Origin: Trissonchulus latispiculum
Lineage: Eukaryota; Nematoda; Enoplea; Enoplida; Ironidae
Assembly (NCBI GenBank): GCA_030248195.1
Contig: JASAND010026191.1
Span: forward strand, 22,571-86,570
Reading direction: 5' to 3'
Length of the DNA: 64,000 bases
Every line of letters starts with the position of its first letter. Positions within the stretch are counted from its first letter, which is position 1. Shown one piece after another: positions 37,655 to 45,863 of the stretch. The position numbers were made by a program, and so were the translations under genes. Below the pieces are notes generated by a model. That model was not told the DNA's origin. It worked only from the letters and a program-made list of their open reading frames with translations, and did not search any database.

Positions 37655-38988
37655 AGTGCGTAGTCAAAGAATGGTGTTCGGTTGTAGTCTATTGATATGA
37701 GATTATCAAATTCCCCGTATATAATGATTTCGACACCTTGAGGATAAGTTGCCGCTGGTAAGGCCTTTTCCAGTTGCATCCTTAGTGATACGTCTCCTTC
37801 CTTGATGAGTTGCATTGCCCCTGTATCAATATTGTCTGGTGTCAGGTCAAAGGCAAATATAGTGTATCCTTTACCAAAATCTTCATAGGAAATATCTGCA
37901 CCCTTTGTTGATCCTGCCATATCGTTGCCTTCATAGAGGTATATGAAAGGCATTGTGTACTGGAACTTGTCCCATGCCATCTTCATTGGTTGTTTTGGTA
38001 CAAACTCGTCACCATACTTAAGGGCTATCTCATTGACATTACAGTGTTGGAATTCAAGGGGGTTGTGCTTCTGACTTCCATTGAATGCCTCTGATTTAAC
38101 CATTGCCACTAGAACTCTGCGTGGTAGTTGACCAGTGAATATAGAATTTTCTACTACTGTTTGTACTCCAGGTGCGATATGCCTAGTGACCAGTTTAGTC
38201 CTTCTGATTGGATACTTTGCTGTCTCATGATCTCTCAGTACACCCTCAATTGCCATGGTAAGAGAGTCTTGAGGTTTGACTTTCCATACACACCATCGGA
38301 TATCGTCTACAACAATCTTATAACCACTGGTTGCTGACTGTAGTAGTATGTCGTCACTGTTACGATGTAATTCCAGGCTCAACTGACACTCACTCAGAAG
38401 GTATCTGTCTTGCTTGAATAGGTCACAGTGTAAAGGTCCTGCAACCACTACATACCGACCATCAGTGAATGGAATCCCTCTATGTTTAGCTGCAGTAGTG
38501 GAGATATCATTGAAATCACTGTCCTTTGCAAATAGATTGCTCTGTAGGTGAGACGTTTTTGCTTCTTTTCCAAAGTTGGCAATAGTCTCTAGATACGCTC
38601 CATAGTGATAAAGGTCTCCACTATTGTAAATTTCCTTATCGGACAGTTTAACCACTAGTCGCCTAATGAATGTCTTTGCTAGCATATTGATGGGTGCTAC
38701 TGATATGCTACCGTCTGCTGCCTTTGCTACTGCATTTCCATCACTATCAGTAATCCTTAACTTTAGGTATAGGTAATTCCGATTCAGGTCAAGCATGTAA
38801 GAGTCCTTTGGTACTAGGAATAGGTATGGACCATTACTGGTAACAGGATTTAAGGGATATATTTCTGCCATGTAACCACTCTCCACACTGACCTGAGTTG
38901 GAGGTAGTGAGAAGAGATCCATTTCGGACTTAAAGCCCGGCATAGACTTTTCATCAACTTGCTTAGCCATTGAAGTAATTGTTTGCAT
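37651..38988 (-). CDS. Polinton major capsid protein (hexon-like)
   Basis: A 445-residue homolog of 15429-16676. It shares DSYMLDLNRNYLYLKL, VVKLSDKEIYNSG, FTGQLPRRV, DLTPDNIDTGAMQLI and the C-terminal IIIYGEFDNLISIDYNRT. An insert near residues 75-95 and around 130-160 makes it 30 residues longer. A second ATG six codons in aligns with the start in Polinton 1 and may be the real one. A CATAAAAAC box lies 27 bases upstream. The frame is intact. Confidence 0.9.
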   Translation of the reverse strand: MQTITSMAKQVDEKSMPGFKSEMDLFSLPPTQVSVESGYMAEIYPLNPVTSNGPYLFLVPKDSYMLDLNRNYLYLKLRITDSDGNAVAKAADGSISVAPINMLAKTFIRRLVVKLSDKEIYNSGDLYHYGAYLETIANFGKEAKTSHLQSNLFAKDSDFNDISTTAAKHRGIPFTDGRYVVVAGPLHCDLFKQDRYLLSECQLSLELHRNSDDILLQSATSGYKIVVDDIRWCVWKVKPQDSLTMAIEGVLRDHETAKYPIRRTKLVTRHIAPGVQTVVENSIFTGQLPRRVLVAMVKSEAFNGSQKHNPLEFQHCNVNEIALKYGDEFVPKQPMKMAWDKFQYTMPFIYLYEGNDMAGSTKGADISYEDFGKGYTIFAFDLTPDNIDTGAMQLIKEGDVSLRMQLEKALPAATYPQGVEIIIYGEFDNLISIDYNRTPFFDYAL

Positions 38989-39018
38989 ATTAACATTATT
39001 ACATACGGTGGTGGGTTT

Positions 39019-39405
39019 TTATGGGCTGTAAATGTCGCGCTTCAATCTCTTAACTTTGCGCCTATATGGTCTGGATCCGATACCTTCACCTTGCTGTATT
39101 GCCTTCCCACTGTTCTCTAGGAGGCGTCCAATGGCTGCTTTTCCGTGCCGTTTAAGTGATTCCTTTGGATCTTCACCTCTGTTTAGGTAATCCCTAGCCA
39201 CATCTCCGGCTGTCTGAAAGGCCTGTCTACCTGCCTCCAGACCTACACGACGTACTACTGGCCAAATGAAACGACCAATACCTCGCAGGAGACTACCTAA
39301 TCCATCTCCTCGCTGATACCTTTGACCGGCATAGAAACCAGACCCTCTCTGAATCAGGTGTAGGTGCCAGTCTTCAACGGTTTCTGGATGATATCTCGTC
39401 CTCAT
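39019..39405 (-). CDS. pVI/pX-like minor virion protein
   Basis: A 128-residue basic protein aligned with 16693-17106: YQRGDGLGSLLRGIGRFIWP then VVRRVGLEAGR, and EGIGSRPYRRKVKR near the C terminus. An amphipathic helix follows the Gly-rich segment, as in adenoviral pVI or pX. Its start overlaps the upstream penton-like gene by 32 bases. Being so close to the capsid gene, it is most likely packaged. Confidence 0.75.
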   Translation of the reverse strand: MRTRYHPETVEDWHLHLIQRGSGFYAGQRYQRGDGLGSLLRGIGRFIWPVVRRVGLEAGRQAFQTAGDVARDYLNRGEDPKESLKRHGKAAIGRLLENSGKAIQQGEGIGSRPYRRKVKRLKRDIYSP

Positions 39406-40156
39406 TGTCTTTCTTGAAGTGAAGCTTTATAACTATACTACCATACTCAAAATGAACTCTCCTGCCAATATGATTGTTTATATGGACTTTAATGCTATTG
39501 ATCACATGCTTATTCACAGGAACGTAGTGGGGTTCAGGAGAGTATTGAATTGTATCACCATACTCTTCACCTGCCTTTACTACTGCCAGTACATTACCGG
39601 TAGTTGTGCCTATTAGCTGTTCTTTCACGATATCACAATGGACTTGAAGATAGTGGTAGTTGAGGCAGGGTGGACGTTGTGCGTAGAACTTCTTACTCCT
39701 AAGGGCATCCCTGCCATCCTCAACGCTGAATTTCTGAGAGTCGAAGCCAAGCATGCGTACAATGGTAGGAGCGAACTGGACAAAACCAAAGTTAGGCCTT
39801 TCAAGGTGTTCTGGATTCTCGTATAAGTCTAGGTAGACTCGATCCTTTTCCTGATCATAGACGAAACGTATAGGAGGTGATTCCTGACGTTCATTGAGCA
39901 TAGACTGGATGGTGAGGTTAACGGTATTCATTAGGTCGTGGAGGTTAAAGTATCTTCGCCTGGGTATGTTAGCCACCTTTCGTAACTTGTCATCAAATAG
40001 GACTATGATGAATGTGTCAGTATTAGAATTAATGGCTTTCCAGGTGTGAGGATAAATGAAGTCAATCATTGCAACAGACCACCTACCATGTAGATGCAGA
40101 GGGTGAGCTAGCTGGTTTTCAAAGGTACCTTCCTTTCCGGTCAAGTATACAATCAT
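39374..40156 (-). CDS. Second, divergent penton-like protein
   Basis: A 260-residue protein with the penton-family layout: LHLHGRWSVAMIDFIYPHTW near residues 20-39, a QVHCDIV block in the middle, PHYVPVNKHVINSIKVHINN, and VHFEYGSIVIKLHF near the end. It aligns with its neighbour at 40153 but is strongly diverged, and it lacks the FYLYLPSNTGDY N terminus. It begins within the stop of that neighbour (ATGA). Polinton 1 has only one penton gene, so this is a tandem duplication or an additional capsid component specific to this element. Confidence 0.8.
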   Translation of the reverse strand: MIVYLTGKEGTFENQLAHPLHLHGRWSVAMIDFIYPHTWKAINSNTDTFIIVLFDDKLRKVANIPRRRYFNLHDLMNTVNLTIQSMLNERQESPPIRFVYDQEKDRVYLDLYENPEHLERPNFGFVQFAPTIVRMLGFDSQKFSVEDGRDALRSKKFYAQRPPCLNYHYLQVHCDIVKEQLIGTTTGNVLAVVKAGEEYGDTIQYSPEPHYVPVNKHVINSIKVHINNHIGRRVHFEYGSIVIKLHFKKDNEDEISSRNR

Positions 40157-40917
40157 CTTCGCTTCCGGAAGTGTAGTTTAGCAAAGACCTTTCCGTACTG
40201 AAAATTTACCGCCATACCGTGATCATCCTTTATATGTATTTCAATACTATCAAACTCTTTTCTTAGCACTGGTATATAGTGTGGATTATTGTATATTCGA
40301 TCAACGGTATCATTATGTTTTCCTTCGATACTGACAACACGAATGATGGGTGCAATGGTATTTCCTATCATTTGCGGTGCTACCACGTCACAGTAGATGA
40401 AGAGGGAATAAAGTCCACCTCTCAGGTCTGGTGCATTAGCGGCTACTGCGTATCTAGGTGGCGAGACTGTCTTTTCCTTTGGTACGACCTTGGTATCTGA
40501 GTATCCAAGCATATACTTTAACTGTTTACTGAAATGTAACGCTTTAAAGTCTGGTTCTTCGTCTAGGGTAGTAGGTTTTAGTCCAACACGTCTATGAAGT
40601 TCATCATAGGCCAGTTCACAGTTGATCTTCTTTGTTAGTTCAAGGGTATAGTTGATGGCATCGCATAGCTGGTGTATTGACTCATAATTGTTCAATGGGA
40701 TATGATTATGGAATGTCTTCTTGCCAACTGTCACTCCAAGCTTTGCATCATCTTTGTTTCCTACATTGAACCAGGTAACAGGATATCCGAGCTCTACAAG
40801 TGCCACCTCCCATTCACCTTCGAGGTCAACGCGATGAGGTAGTTTCACTCGGAAATTGTGCAGTTTGTTCGTTGCATAGTCTCCAGTATTACTGGGTAGG
40901 TATAGGTAAAAATCCAT
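40153..40917 (-). CDS. Penton-like minor capsid protein
   Basis: A 254-residue ortholog of 17106-17879. It has DFYLYLPSNTGDYATNKLH, VDLEGEWEVALVELGYPVTW, GLYSLFIYCDVVAPQMIGN and FQYGKVFAKLHFRKRR. It is intact. It overlaps the integrase frame by 29 bases at its start and shares four bases with the second penton-like gene. Confidence 0.9.
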   Translation of the reverse strand: MDFYLYLPSNTGDYATNKLHNFRVKLPHRVDLEGEWEVALVELGYPVTWFNVGNKDDAKLGVTVGKKTFHNHIPLNNYESIHQLCDAINYTLELTKKINCELAYDELHRRVGLKPTTLDEEPDFKALHFSKQLKYMLGYSDTKVVPKEKTVSPPRYAVAANAPDLRGGLYSLFIYCDVVAPQMIGNTIAPIIRVVSIEGKHNDTVDRIYNNPHYIPVLRKEFDSIEIHIKDDHGMAVNFQYGKVFAKLHFRKRR

Positions 40918-42013
40918 TGTCTTCAGTTATCCAACTGTTGAACTTGTCAGGGTATCCAAGCCACTTGACAAAATACTCTTTCCGACCCTTTCGACGTCTG
41001 GTTTTTATTACCTTTTCTACCCAATAGGTGTCTGGCTCATCAACCTTTTGTACCTCAGGTTCATAGAAACCACCAACCACCTCTTCACCACCATAGTCTT
41101 CCAGGAGGTACATGGGTGGGTCACTTGTCCTTACACTTCGAATGCGGAACAATTCTTCTGACCAATTAGGGAGGTATCCTTTGTCAAACAGACCTTTAGT
41201 CTTACTGATTCGGACCATATCTCCGACCCGCAATTTAGTTGGTGTAGGATTTGCTTGCTGTCCGTATAGTGCTGTTCTGACTACCTCCATATTTTCAGGC
41301 CTCGATGCTTCCACTGGTGTCATACGAATACTCCTATGGCGAGCATTGTTGTAGCCTTCAACGAGTTGAGGGAGGTCGTCAATGTACCTATAAGATCTGG
41401 TCTTTGTAAAGTATTTCCATATCTTTGTCTTAATAGTACGATTGAAACGCTCAACCAGACTACACTTGATCACTGGATTATTGCAGGTGTAGAAGTTGAT
41501 ATGGTTAGCCTTGAGGAGTGACTGGAAATCTTTGTTAAGAAACTCTTTGCCTCTGTCTGACTGTAGGTGTTGTGGTCGTCTACCATCTACCAGTATCTTA
41601 CGAAAAGCTCTAGTCATCTCTTGACCACCCTTGCTTTTAACTGGGATCACCCATGCATACTTGGAGAAGACGTCAATGCAGTTGAATAGGTACTTGTAGC
41701 CGTCATTTTTGTCTGCTATTGATACCATGTCTGCCAGATCTATTTGCCATAGGTCATCGATACCAGCCACCTGATACCTCCGCGTTGGGAATCTGTGTCT
41801 AACTGGTTTATGGATGCTGTAAGTGTACTGTTTCGCCAACCAATCAGTGACTTTGGACCTCGAGATTCCGTGTCGTTTTGCCTCCTGATACACCCGATCA
41901 ATACCGCCAAATGCTGCAGGACTTTGCGGATCATAGTAAATCTTCTGTAATGTGGTATCAGTGGTGTTAATAGTATCAGTCCGATTACCATTATTCTCTA
42001 GTGCCGCTTCCAT
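40889..42013 (-). CDS. Polinton integrase with C-terminal chromodomain
   Basis: A 374-residue integrase. It has Asp in QIDLADMVSIADK, Asp in LQSDRGKEFLNKD and Glu in VERFNRTIKTKIW, then the chromodomain YWVEKVIKTRRRKGR ... FVKWLGYPDKFNSWI. It is very similar to 17848-18903 after the first 25 residues. All catalytic residues are present and the frame is intact, so the element retains its own integration enzyme. Confidence 0.93.
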   Translation of the reverse strand: MEAALENNGNRTDTINTTDTTLQKIYYDPQSPAAFGGIDRVYQEAKRHGISRSKVTDWLAKQYTYSIHKPVRHRFPTRRYQVAGIDDLWQIDLADMVSIADKNDGYKYLFNCIDVFSKYAWVIPVKSKGGQEMTRAFRKILVDGRRPQHLQSDRGKEFLNKDFQSLLKANHINFYTCNNPVIKCSLVERFNRTIKTKIWKYFTKTRSYRYIDDLPQLVEGYNNARHRSIRMTPVEASRPENMEVVRTALYGQQANPTPTKLRVGDMVRISKTKGLFDKGYLPNWSEELFRIRSVRTSDPPMYLLEDYGGEEVVGGFYEPEVQKVDEPDTYWVEKVIKTRRRKGRKEYFVKWLGYPDKFNSWITEDNGFLPIPTQ

Positions 42014-42525
42014 CTGAGTTTTCTTAGGGCTGACCTTATTCCTTGACCTGTCTGTATATTTATGTACCGTGGATTTCCGATAAGTTCTCGAGGTACGTTG
42101 CTATCTCTTAATGCTTTTGCCAATGTTTGCCACCCTACTGCTGGTGGTTGACTGGGTCTGTTACGAATGAAGTCGTGAATCAGATCATATATTCTAGATC
42201 CAACTGCTGGCTGACCCTGATACTCTATTTCACCTCGACTGTTAACTTTGAGCCCAGGTATACTCATGATATGTTCAATCAGGTGTCTACCTTTCTGTTG
42301 TAGTGTTGGAGGTAAGGTAGATACAATGTCTGGCATAGCATGGGACTTGAGAGTCATCTCTGTTGGCCTATCTCGCAGTATTCGACGCCTGTAGTCTGCC
42401 TGTTTAAACAGTTTACTTTTGATATCTGCTGGTAGTTTAGACTTAAGAACATTGCTTGCTTCCTTCTCCAACACCCTTGTATGTTCGTCAAAGTAGTCTG
42501 GCTTAACTAGTATTGAGTATTCCAT
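41998..42525 (-). CDS. Conserved Polinton protein of unknown function
   Basis: A 175-residue homolog of 18888-19595: EYSILVKPDYFDEH at the start, MPDIVSTLPPTLQQKG, and GSRIYDLIHDFIRNR. It lacks most of the long basic tail of the Polinton 1 version and ends in RKLRWKRH. It overlaps the integrase start by 16 bases. An AATAAAAAC box lies 27 bases before the ATG. The function is unknown; co-location with virion genes suggests a structural or core role. Confidence 0.75.
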   Translation of the reverse strand: MEYSILVKPDYFDEHTRVLEKEASNVLKSKLPADIKSKLFKQADYRRRILRDRPTEMTLKSHAMPDIVSTLPPTLQQKGRHLIEHIMSIPGLKVNSRGEIEYQGQPAVGSRIYDLIHDFIRNRPSQPPAVGWQTLAKALRDSNVPRELIGNPRYINIQTGQGIRSALRKLRWKRH

Positions 42526-42558
42526 CGTTGCTATCTAGTTTATCAGTGTCAGTTTTTA

Positions 42559-42894
42559 TTACCTTATGAGATTTCCAAGGAGTCCACTTACAACTCCAAT
42601 AATAGGACCAAGGAGAGCTGGCAAAAATCCTCCGTGTTGAACGATGAGTTTCTTCTTCTTCTTGAGACTGACTCGTTTCTTGCGTAGGGATCTTAGGGCG
42701 TGTTTGTATCTTGCTAGTCTGGCCTTCTCTTTACTGGATATCTTTACGTTGCCAGAGAGGATATTTTCTGCACAATCGCAAATAGCTTTAATCAGGTCGG
42801 AACTTCCGTGAACAATAATTGCATCTCTTTGTTTACGACTTTTGCAACGACACAATAGTCGCAGTGTATCGATATTTCTTTCAAAACGATCCAT
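42559..42894 (-). CDS. Basic Polinton core protein with hydrophobic C-terminal tail
   Basis: A 111-residue protein: a Cys-containing start (LLCRCKSRKQRD), a helical middle (ENILSGNVKIS...KHALRSLRKK), a KKKKKLIVQHGGF block, then a hydrophobic tail (LGPIIGVVSGLLGNLI). The GG site may be cleaved by the protease. This is the intact counterpart of the frameshifted 19636-19929. A CATAAAAAC box lies 25 bases before the ATG. The charge pattern suggests a DNA- or membrane-associated virion protein. Confidence 0.75.
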   Translation of the reverse strand: MDRFERNIDTLRLLCRCKSRKQRDAIIVHGSSDLIKAICDCAENILSGNVKISSKEKARLARYKHALRSLRKKRVSLKKKKKLIVQHGGFLPALLGPIIGVVSGLLGNLIR

Positions 42895-42896
42895 GG

Positions 42897-43547
42897 CTAA
42901 CTTTTCTGTTCAGGTTGAGTTTTTATGGAATATACGTCGGTGTAGGGATCATCTGGGAAAATATGACCTCGTAGACGGATCTTTTCTGGTGTGTTCTGGT
43001 CTAGGTCAATCAGTAAATATCCATGTGGTCGATTAGTAGCATGATCAAAAGCCTCCATAAACCCTTTCACTCTACCAGGATACATTTGCCTTGCTAGGTT
43101 CATTGGAGTTAGCTTATCTGCTGGATTTTTCATGAGGACAATGTACTGACTATTTATCCTGTTTGTTCGCTGTCTATCGTAGAAGATGTCCTGAGTAATG
43201 TTTATAACACTACAGGACCAATGGTGGCATCCACGGGTAAACAGTTGGACTAGGTTAGGTTGTCGTTTAATCTCGCTCATTAGGTCATCTAGGATCAATA
43301 GTTTAGTATCCTTTGTTTTCAAAGTGTCTAGGTCAGGCAATCCTTTGACAAATTCTACCTGAGGTAAGTTTTCATATGCTTCCTGCCACTCAGTGTAGCA
43401 CCAAATAATCTTATCTGGAGGTTCTGAGATCATTTCATCTGCATGTTCTACCAATCGGGATACAAAGGTAGTCTTGCCTGCCTTAGTAGGAGCCGCTACA
43501 ATACATGTAAACGGATGTTGAAACTTTGGCGTCTTCACTCGTTCCAT
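42897..43547 (-). CDS. FtsK/HerA-type (A32-like) packaging ATPase
   Basis: A 216-residue ATPase with Walker A APTKAGKTTF (about residues 14-23), Walker B KLLILDDLMSEI (about residue 84) and the downstream RGCHHWSCSV and NRINSQYIVLMKNPADKLT blocks. It is the intact version of 19984-20634. The ATG is preceded by a 33-bp direct repeat (43551-43614) with TATA-like CATATAAGC. It would translocate element DNA into the capsid. Confidence 0.9.
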   Translation of the reverse strand: MERVKTPKFQHPFTCIVAAPTKAGKTTFVSRLVEHADEMISEPPDKIIWCYTEWQEAYENLPQVEFVKGLPDLDTLKTKDTKLLILDDLMSEIKRQPNLVQLFTRGCHHWSCSVINITQDIFYDRQRTNRINSQYIVLMKNPADKLTPMNLARQMYPGRVKGFMEAFDHATNRPHGYLLIDLDQNTPEKIRLRGHIFPDDPYTDVYSIKTQPEQKS

Positions 43548-43550
43548 CTA

Positions 43551-43614
43551 TCTACCTGCTTATATGAAGTCAGTATTTTAATCTACCTGCTTATATGAAG
43601 TCAGTATTTATTGA
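43551..43614 (-). promoter_or_regulatory. Direct repeat with CATATAAGC upstream of the ATPase
   Basis: ATCTACCTGCTTATATGAAG followed by TCAGTATTT is present twice, 32-33 bp apart. On the minus strand each copy has CATATAAGCAGG, a TATA-like element just before the ATPase ATG. Confidence 0.5.
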
Positions 43615-43624
43615 CAGTAATACA

Positions 43625-43960
43625 TTAATCATCACATAGCATAGAGTTTATTATGTCGTCAGTGTCAATAATTTCTTCAGGCATTTCTTCACACATTTCT
43701 TCCTTCATTTCTACTGTTGCTTCTTCACACATTTCTTCAGGCTTTTGAGTAGTGTCTTCTTGGCTTCTGATAGGCTTGCTAAATCTTTCACGGTGAAATC
43801 TTCCTTTTCTTTCATTGAAGCATAGCATCATATCCACGTGCAAAATTCGGCGCCATCCAATACCAGGAATCGAAATGATAATCTTTTGCTTTGGCCACCT
43901 TCTGCATTTGCGCCTGTGATAGTGGCTGAGCCGAATGAGTTGTCTAAGCGCGGGATACAT
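43625..43960 (-). CDS. Charged protein of unknown function
   Basis: A 111-residue frame between the ATPase and the membrane-protein gene on the same strand. The N-terminal half is basic (YHRRKCRRWPKQK, then KGRFHRERFSK) and the C-terminal half strongly acidic with a repeated EEMCEE pattern. No homolog is seen in Polinton 1. The unusual charge split and position support it as real, but a competing frame overlaps it. It is not a family that I recognise. Confidence 0.5.
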   Translation of the reverse strand: MYPALRQLIRLSHYHRRKCRRWPKQKIIISIPGIGWRRILHVDMMLCFNERKGRFHRERFSKPIRSQEDTTQKPEEMCEEATVEMKEEMCEEMPEEIIDTDDIINSMLCDD

Positions 43961-44020
43961 GATGCAGTGTAGGTGCTGTATGCAATGCTGTAGGTTGGTA
44001 GATATAGGTGGTGGCTCTTC

Positions 44021-44470
44021 TTATTGGCTATAGAGCTGGTATATCTGGTCTGCTGTAAAACTGACAGGACCAATAAAGCCACAAAGGACACGCTTATTTT
44101 GATCCAGGCAAAGAGTTGTCTCGTTATGAGTGGATGTGTAAGGACATGGTATAGATCCGTTGATATAGACTGGACACTGGAAGTTTAGACAGTCGTAGAC
44201 AAACTGCCTGATCTCGTGAAAGCTATCAAGTGACACTAGGTACTCAGTCCAACCATTGTGAATAAAGATGGCATTATCTACCGTGACGGAGTCCTTCAAT
44301 GGTGGTAGCTTACACTGGGTATGCTGTGATGATAAAATCACTAATACAATCGTAGACAACAAAAACTTTATAAGAAGGCACATCATTATGAAGGGAGCTT
44401 TTTTGACCAACTGGAGTTTGAAATTTTTTAAACAGGATCGATCTTCTTGGGAAACTGATCCAGTATCCAT
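44021..44470 (-). CDS. Single-pass membrane glycoprotein, ortholog of 20615-21028
   Basis: A 149-residue type II-like protein with a membrane segment at about residues 28-47 (MMCLLIKFLLSTIVLVILSS). The ectodomain has CLNFQC, PCPY, NGS and NET glycosylation sites, and the C-terminal block LCLDQNKR...GFIGPVSFTADQIYQLY shared with Polinton 1. It is the first gene of the minus block. A 107-bp gap separates it from the divergent TBP gene and holds a CATAAAAAG box. A surface or envelope role is inference. Confidence 0.75.
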   Translation of the reverse strand: MDTGSVSQEDRSCLKNFKLQLVKKAPFIMMCLLIKFLLSTIVLVILSSQHTQCKLPPLKDSVTVDNAIFIHNGWTEYLVSLDSFHEIRQFVYDCLNFQCPVYINGSIPCPYTSTHNETTLCLDQNKRVLCGFIGPVSFTADQIYQLYSQ

Positions 44471-44577
44471 AGTCAGGATTCTGTACTGTACTTGTCAACA
44501 AGCTTTTTATGTGCTTCTTACTACCATAGAATCTGGAGGCAGTTCGAGTACAGGCCTTGTCCCCGTGCTTACTGTAG
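44471..44577. promoter_or_regulatory. Divergent promoter region between the membrane-protein and TBP genes
   Basis: 107 bp between a minus-strand ATG (44470) and a plus-strand ATG (44578). CATAAAAAG occurs on the minus strand at about 44503-44511. No clear plus-strand TATA is seen. Confidence 0.5.
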
Positions 44578-45126
44578 ATGTGTTGTGAGACTTTAGTATT
44601 CCACATGATGAAAATCGTTAATGTTGTACTTAGTGGGAGTTTTGATACGAACCTCCACTTATCAACTATCCCTAATATTAAGCTTTATAGAGGCTTTATT
44701 GGGGGAAGTCTAAAGTTTCAAGAAGCCACATTTCAACTATTCACAAGTGGCAGTTTTGTTTGCCTTGGATGTAAATCAATCGAACGAGCTAATCAGTGTA
44801 TCCGTCAACTAGCAGGCGCTCTTAATGTCGGTATTCTTCACGAAGGCGAAGTGGTGAACCTGGTGGGATCTTTCTCAGTTGGCAAGTATATAGACCTAAG
44901 GAATTTATATGAAACCATCAGGCATACCCATCAAGTTTGCTATGAACCAGAGCTATTTAATGGTCTCACATGTAAGATTGCCAAAGTTACTGCACTCATC
45001 TTCCACACTGGCAAGGTTATATTAACTGGTGCTCGAAGTGAGTCTGCCCTATCAGATGCAAGATCTTTAGTTAATAAGAAGGTGATAAGGTTTGCCACTG
45101 CAGAAGGAAAACTTGGAAAGAATTAG
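44578..45126 (+). CDS. TATA-binding-protein (TBP) homolog
   Basis: A 182-residue protein of TBP-saddle length. The first half-repeat has NVVLSGSFDTNLHLSTIPN and FTSGSFVCLGCKS. The second has VVNLVGSFSVGKYIDL, YEPELFNGLTCK and IFHTGKVILTGAR. The last two are near-perfect matches to the TBP signatures YEPELFPGL and SGKVVLTGAK. It is closer to canonical TBP than the Polinton 1 copy. It lies on the plus strand, opposite to the virion genes, and is followed six bases later by an unknown gene. It probably helps recruit host RNA polymerase to element promoters (inference). Confidence 0.9.
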   Translation: MCCETLVFHMMKIVNVVLSGSFDTNLHLSTIPNIKLYRGFIGGSLKFQEATFQLFTSGSFVCLGCKSIERANQCIRQLAGALNVGILHEGEVVNLVGSFSVGKYIDLRNLYETIRHTHQVCYEPELFNGLTCKIAKVTALIFHTGKVILTGARSESALSDARSLVNKKVIRFATAEGKLGKN

Positions 45127-45132
45127 TGGATC

Positions 45133-45561
45133 ATGTCTGCCCGAAGTCTCTTGAACGAACTGTTACAAAAGGCCCTGCGACAAAGCCCACCTGTTCGCGT
45201 AGAGATTACGGGTCATTATGTTGCAGTCATGGTTATAGGCACTAAGACCTGGACAAGCTCACAATGTCCTGACCCACGTACTGCTATTGATGAGGTTTCA
45301 CGTAAGGCCTACAATACACTATGTCACGGGGACGAGCATCTGATCAGACGTGAATGTGGATTACCACCAAGACCTCGTATCTACGAAATTGATGCAGTCA
45401 GGGATAAGATGAGAGACCTACGTGAATACAAACAAGTAGGCCCAAAAGGTCTTTTTAATACTCCATCAAAAGGGAGCAAGAAAAACGCAAAAAAAAAAAG
45501 AAAAAAAAAGAAGAAAAAAAAAAATATCGCAGAAGTATTCAACCTATCTACAATTTGTTAG
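45133..45561 (+). CDS. Protein of unknown function with poly-lysine tail
   Basis: A 142-residue protein starting six bases after the TBP stop, so probably co-transcribed with it. An ordered N-terminal domain (VRVEITGHYVAVMVIG, then DEVSRKAYNTLC) has an alpha-beta pattern that could be dsRBD-like, but I cannot confirm that. It ends with a Lys-rich run encoded by an A-rich tract (about 45475-45530), a likely nuclear signal. The tract is prone to slippage, so the last 20 residues may not be the native end. Confidence 0.55.
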   Translation: MSARSLLNELLQKALRQSPPVRVEITGHYVAVMVIGTKTWTSSQCPDPRTAIDEVSRKAYNTLCHGDEHLIRRECGLPPRPRIYEIDAVRDKMRDLREYKQVGPKGLFNTPSKGSKKNAKKKRKKKKKKKNIAEVFNLSTIC

Positions 45562-45863
45562 ACAGGCTAGAAGCAGAAATGCTTAAAAATCCGTGTTTTC
45601 ATGGCTAACTTATCTTAAAAATCCGTGTTTTCATGGCTAACTTAGCCAAAGGTGCAACTAATGTTATCCGTAACATTTCGTTTACATATATACATTAGTG
45701 TTTAATAACAGTGGTATGCAATAACAGTTATCATTTATATACAAGCATGTGTCAATGTTTTTTGCAGTCTTGATGAGTCCATGGGCATACAAACCATTCC
45801 GGAATCGTCCAAGTTCTTCCTGTATAGTCACCCAACCATTCGGTAATTACAACTGTCCGGTTG
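45562..45863. other. Intergenic region of Polinton 2 with a 31-bp direct repeat
   Basis: CTTAAAAATCCGTGTTTTC followed by ATGGCTAACTTA is present twice (about 45579 and 45614). The rest is AT-rich and lies between the 3' ends of convergent genes. No gene is seen. Confidence 0.65.
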
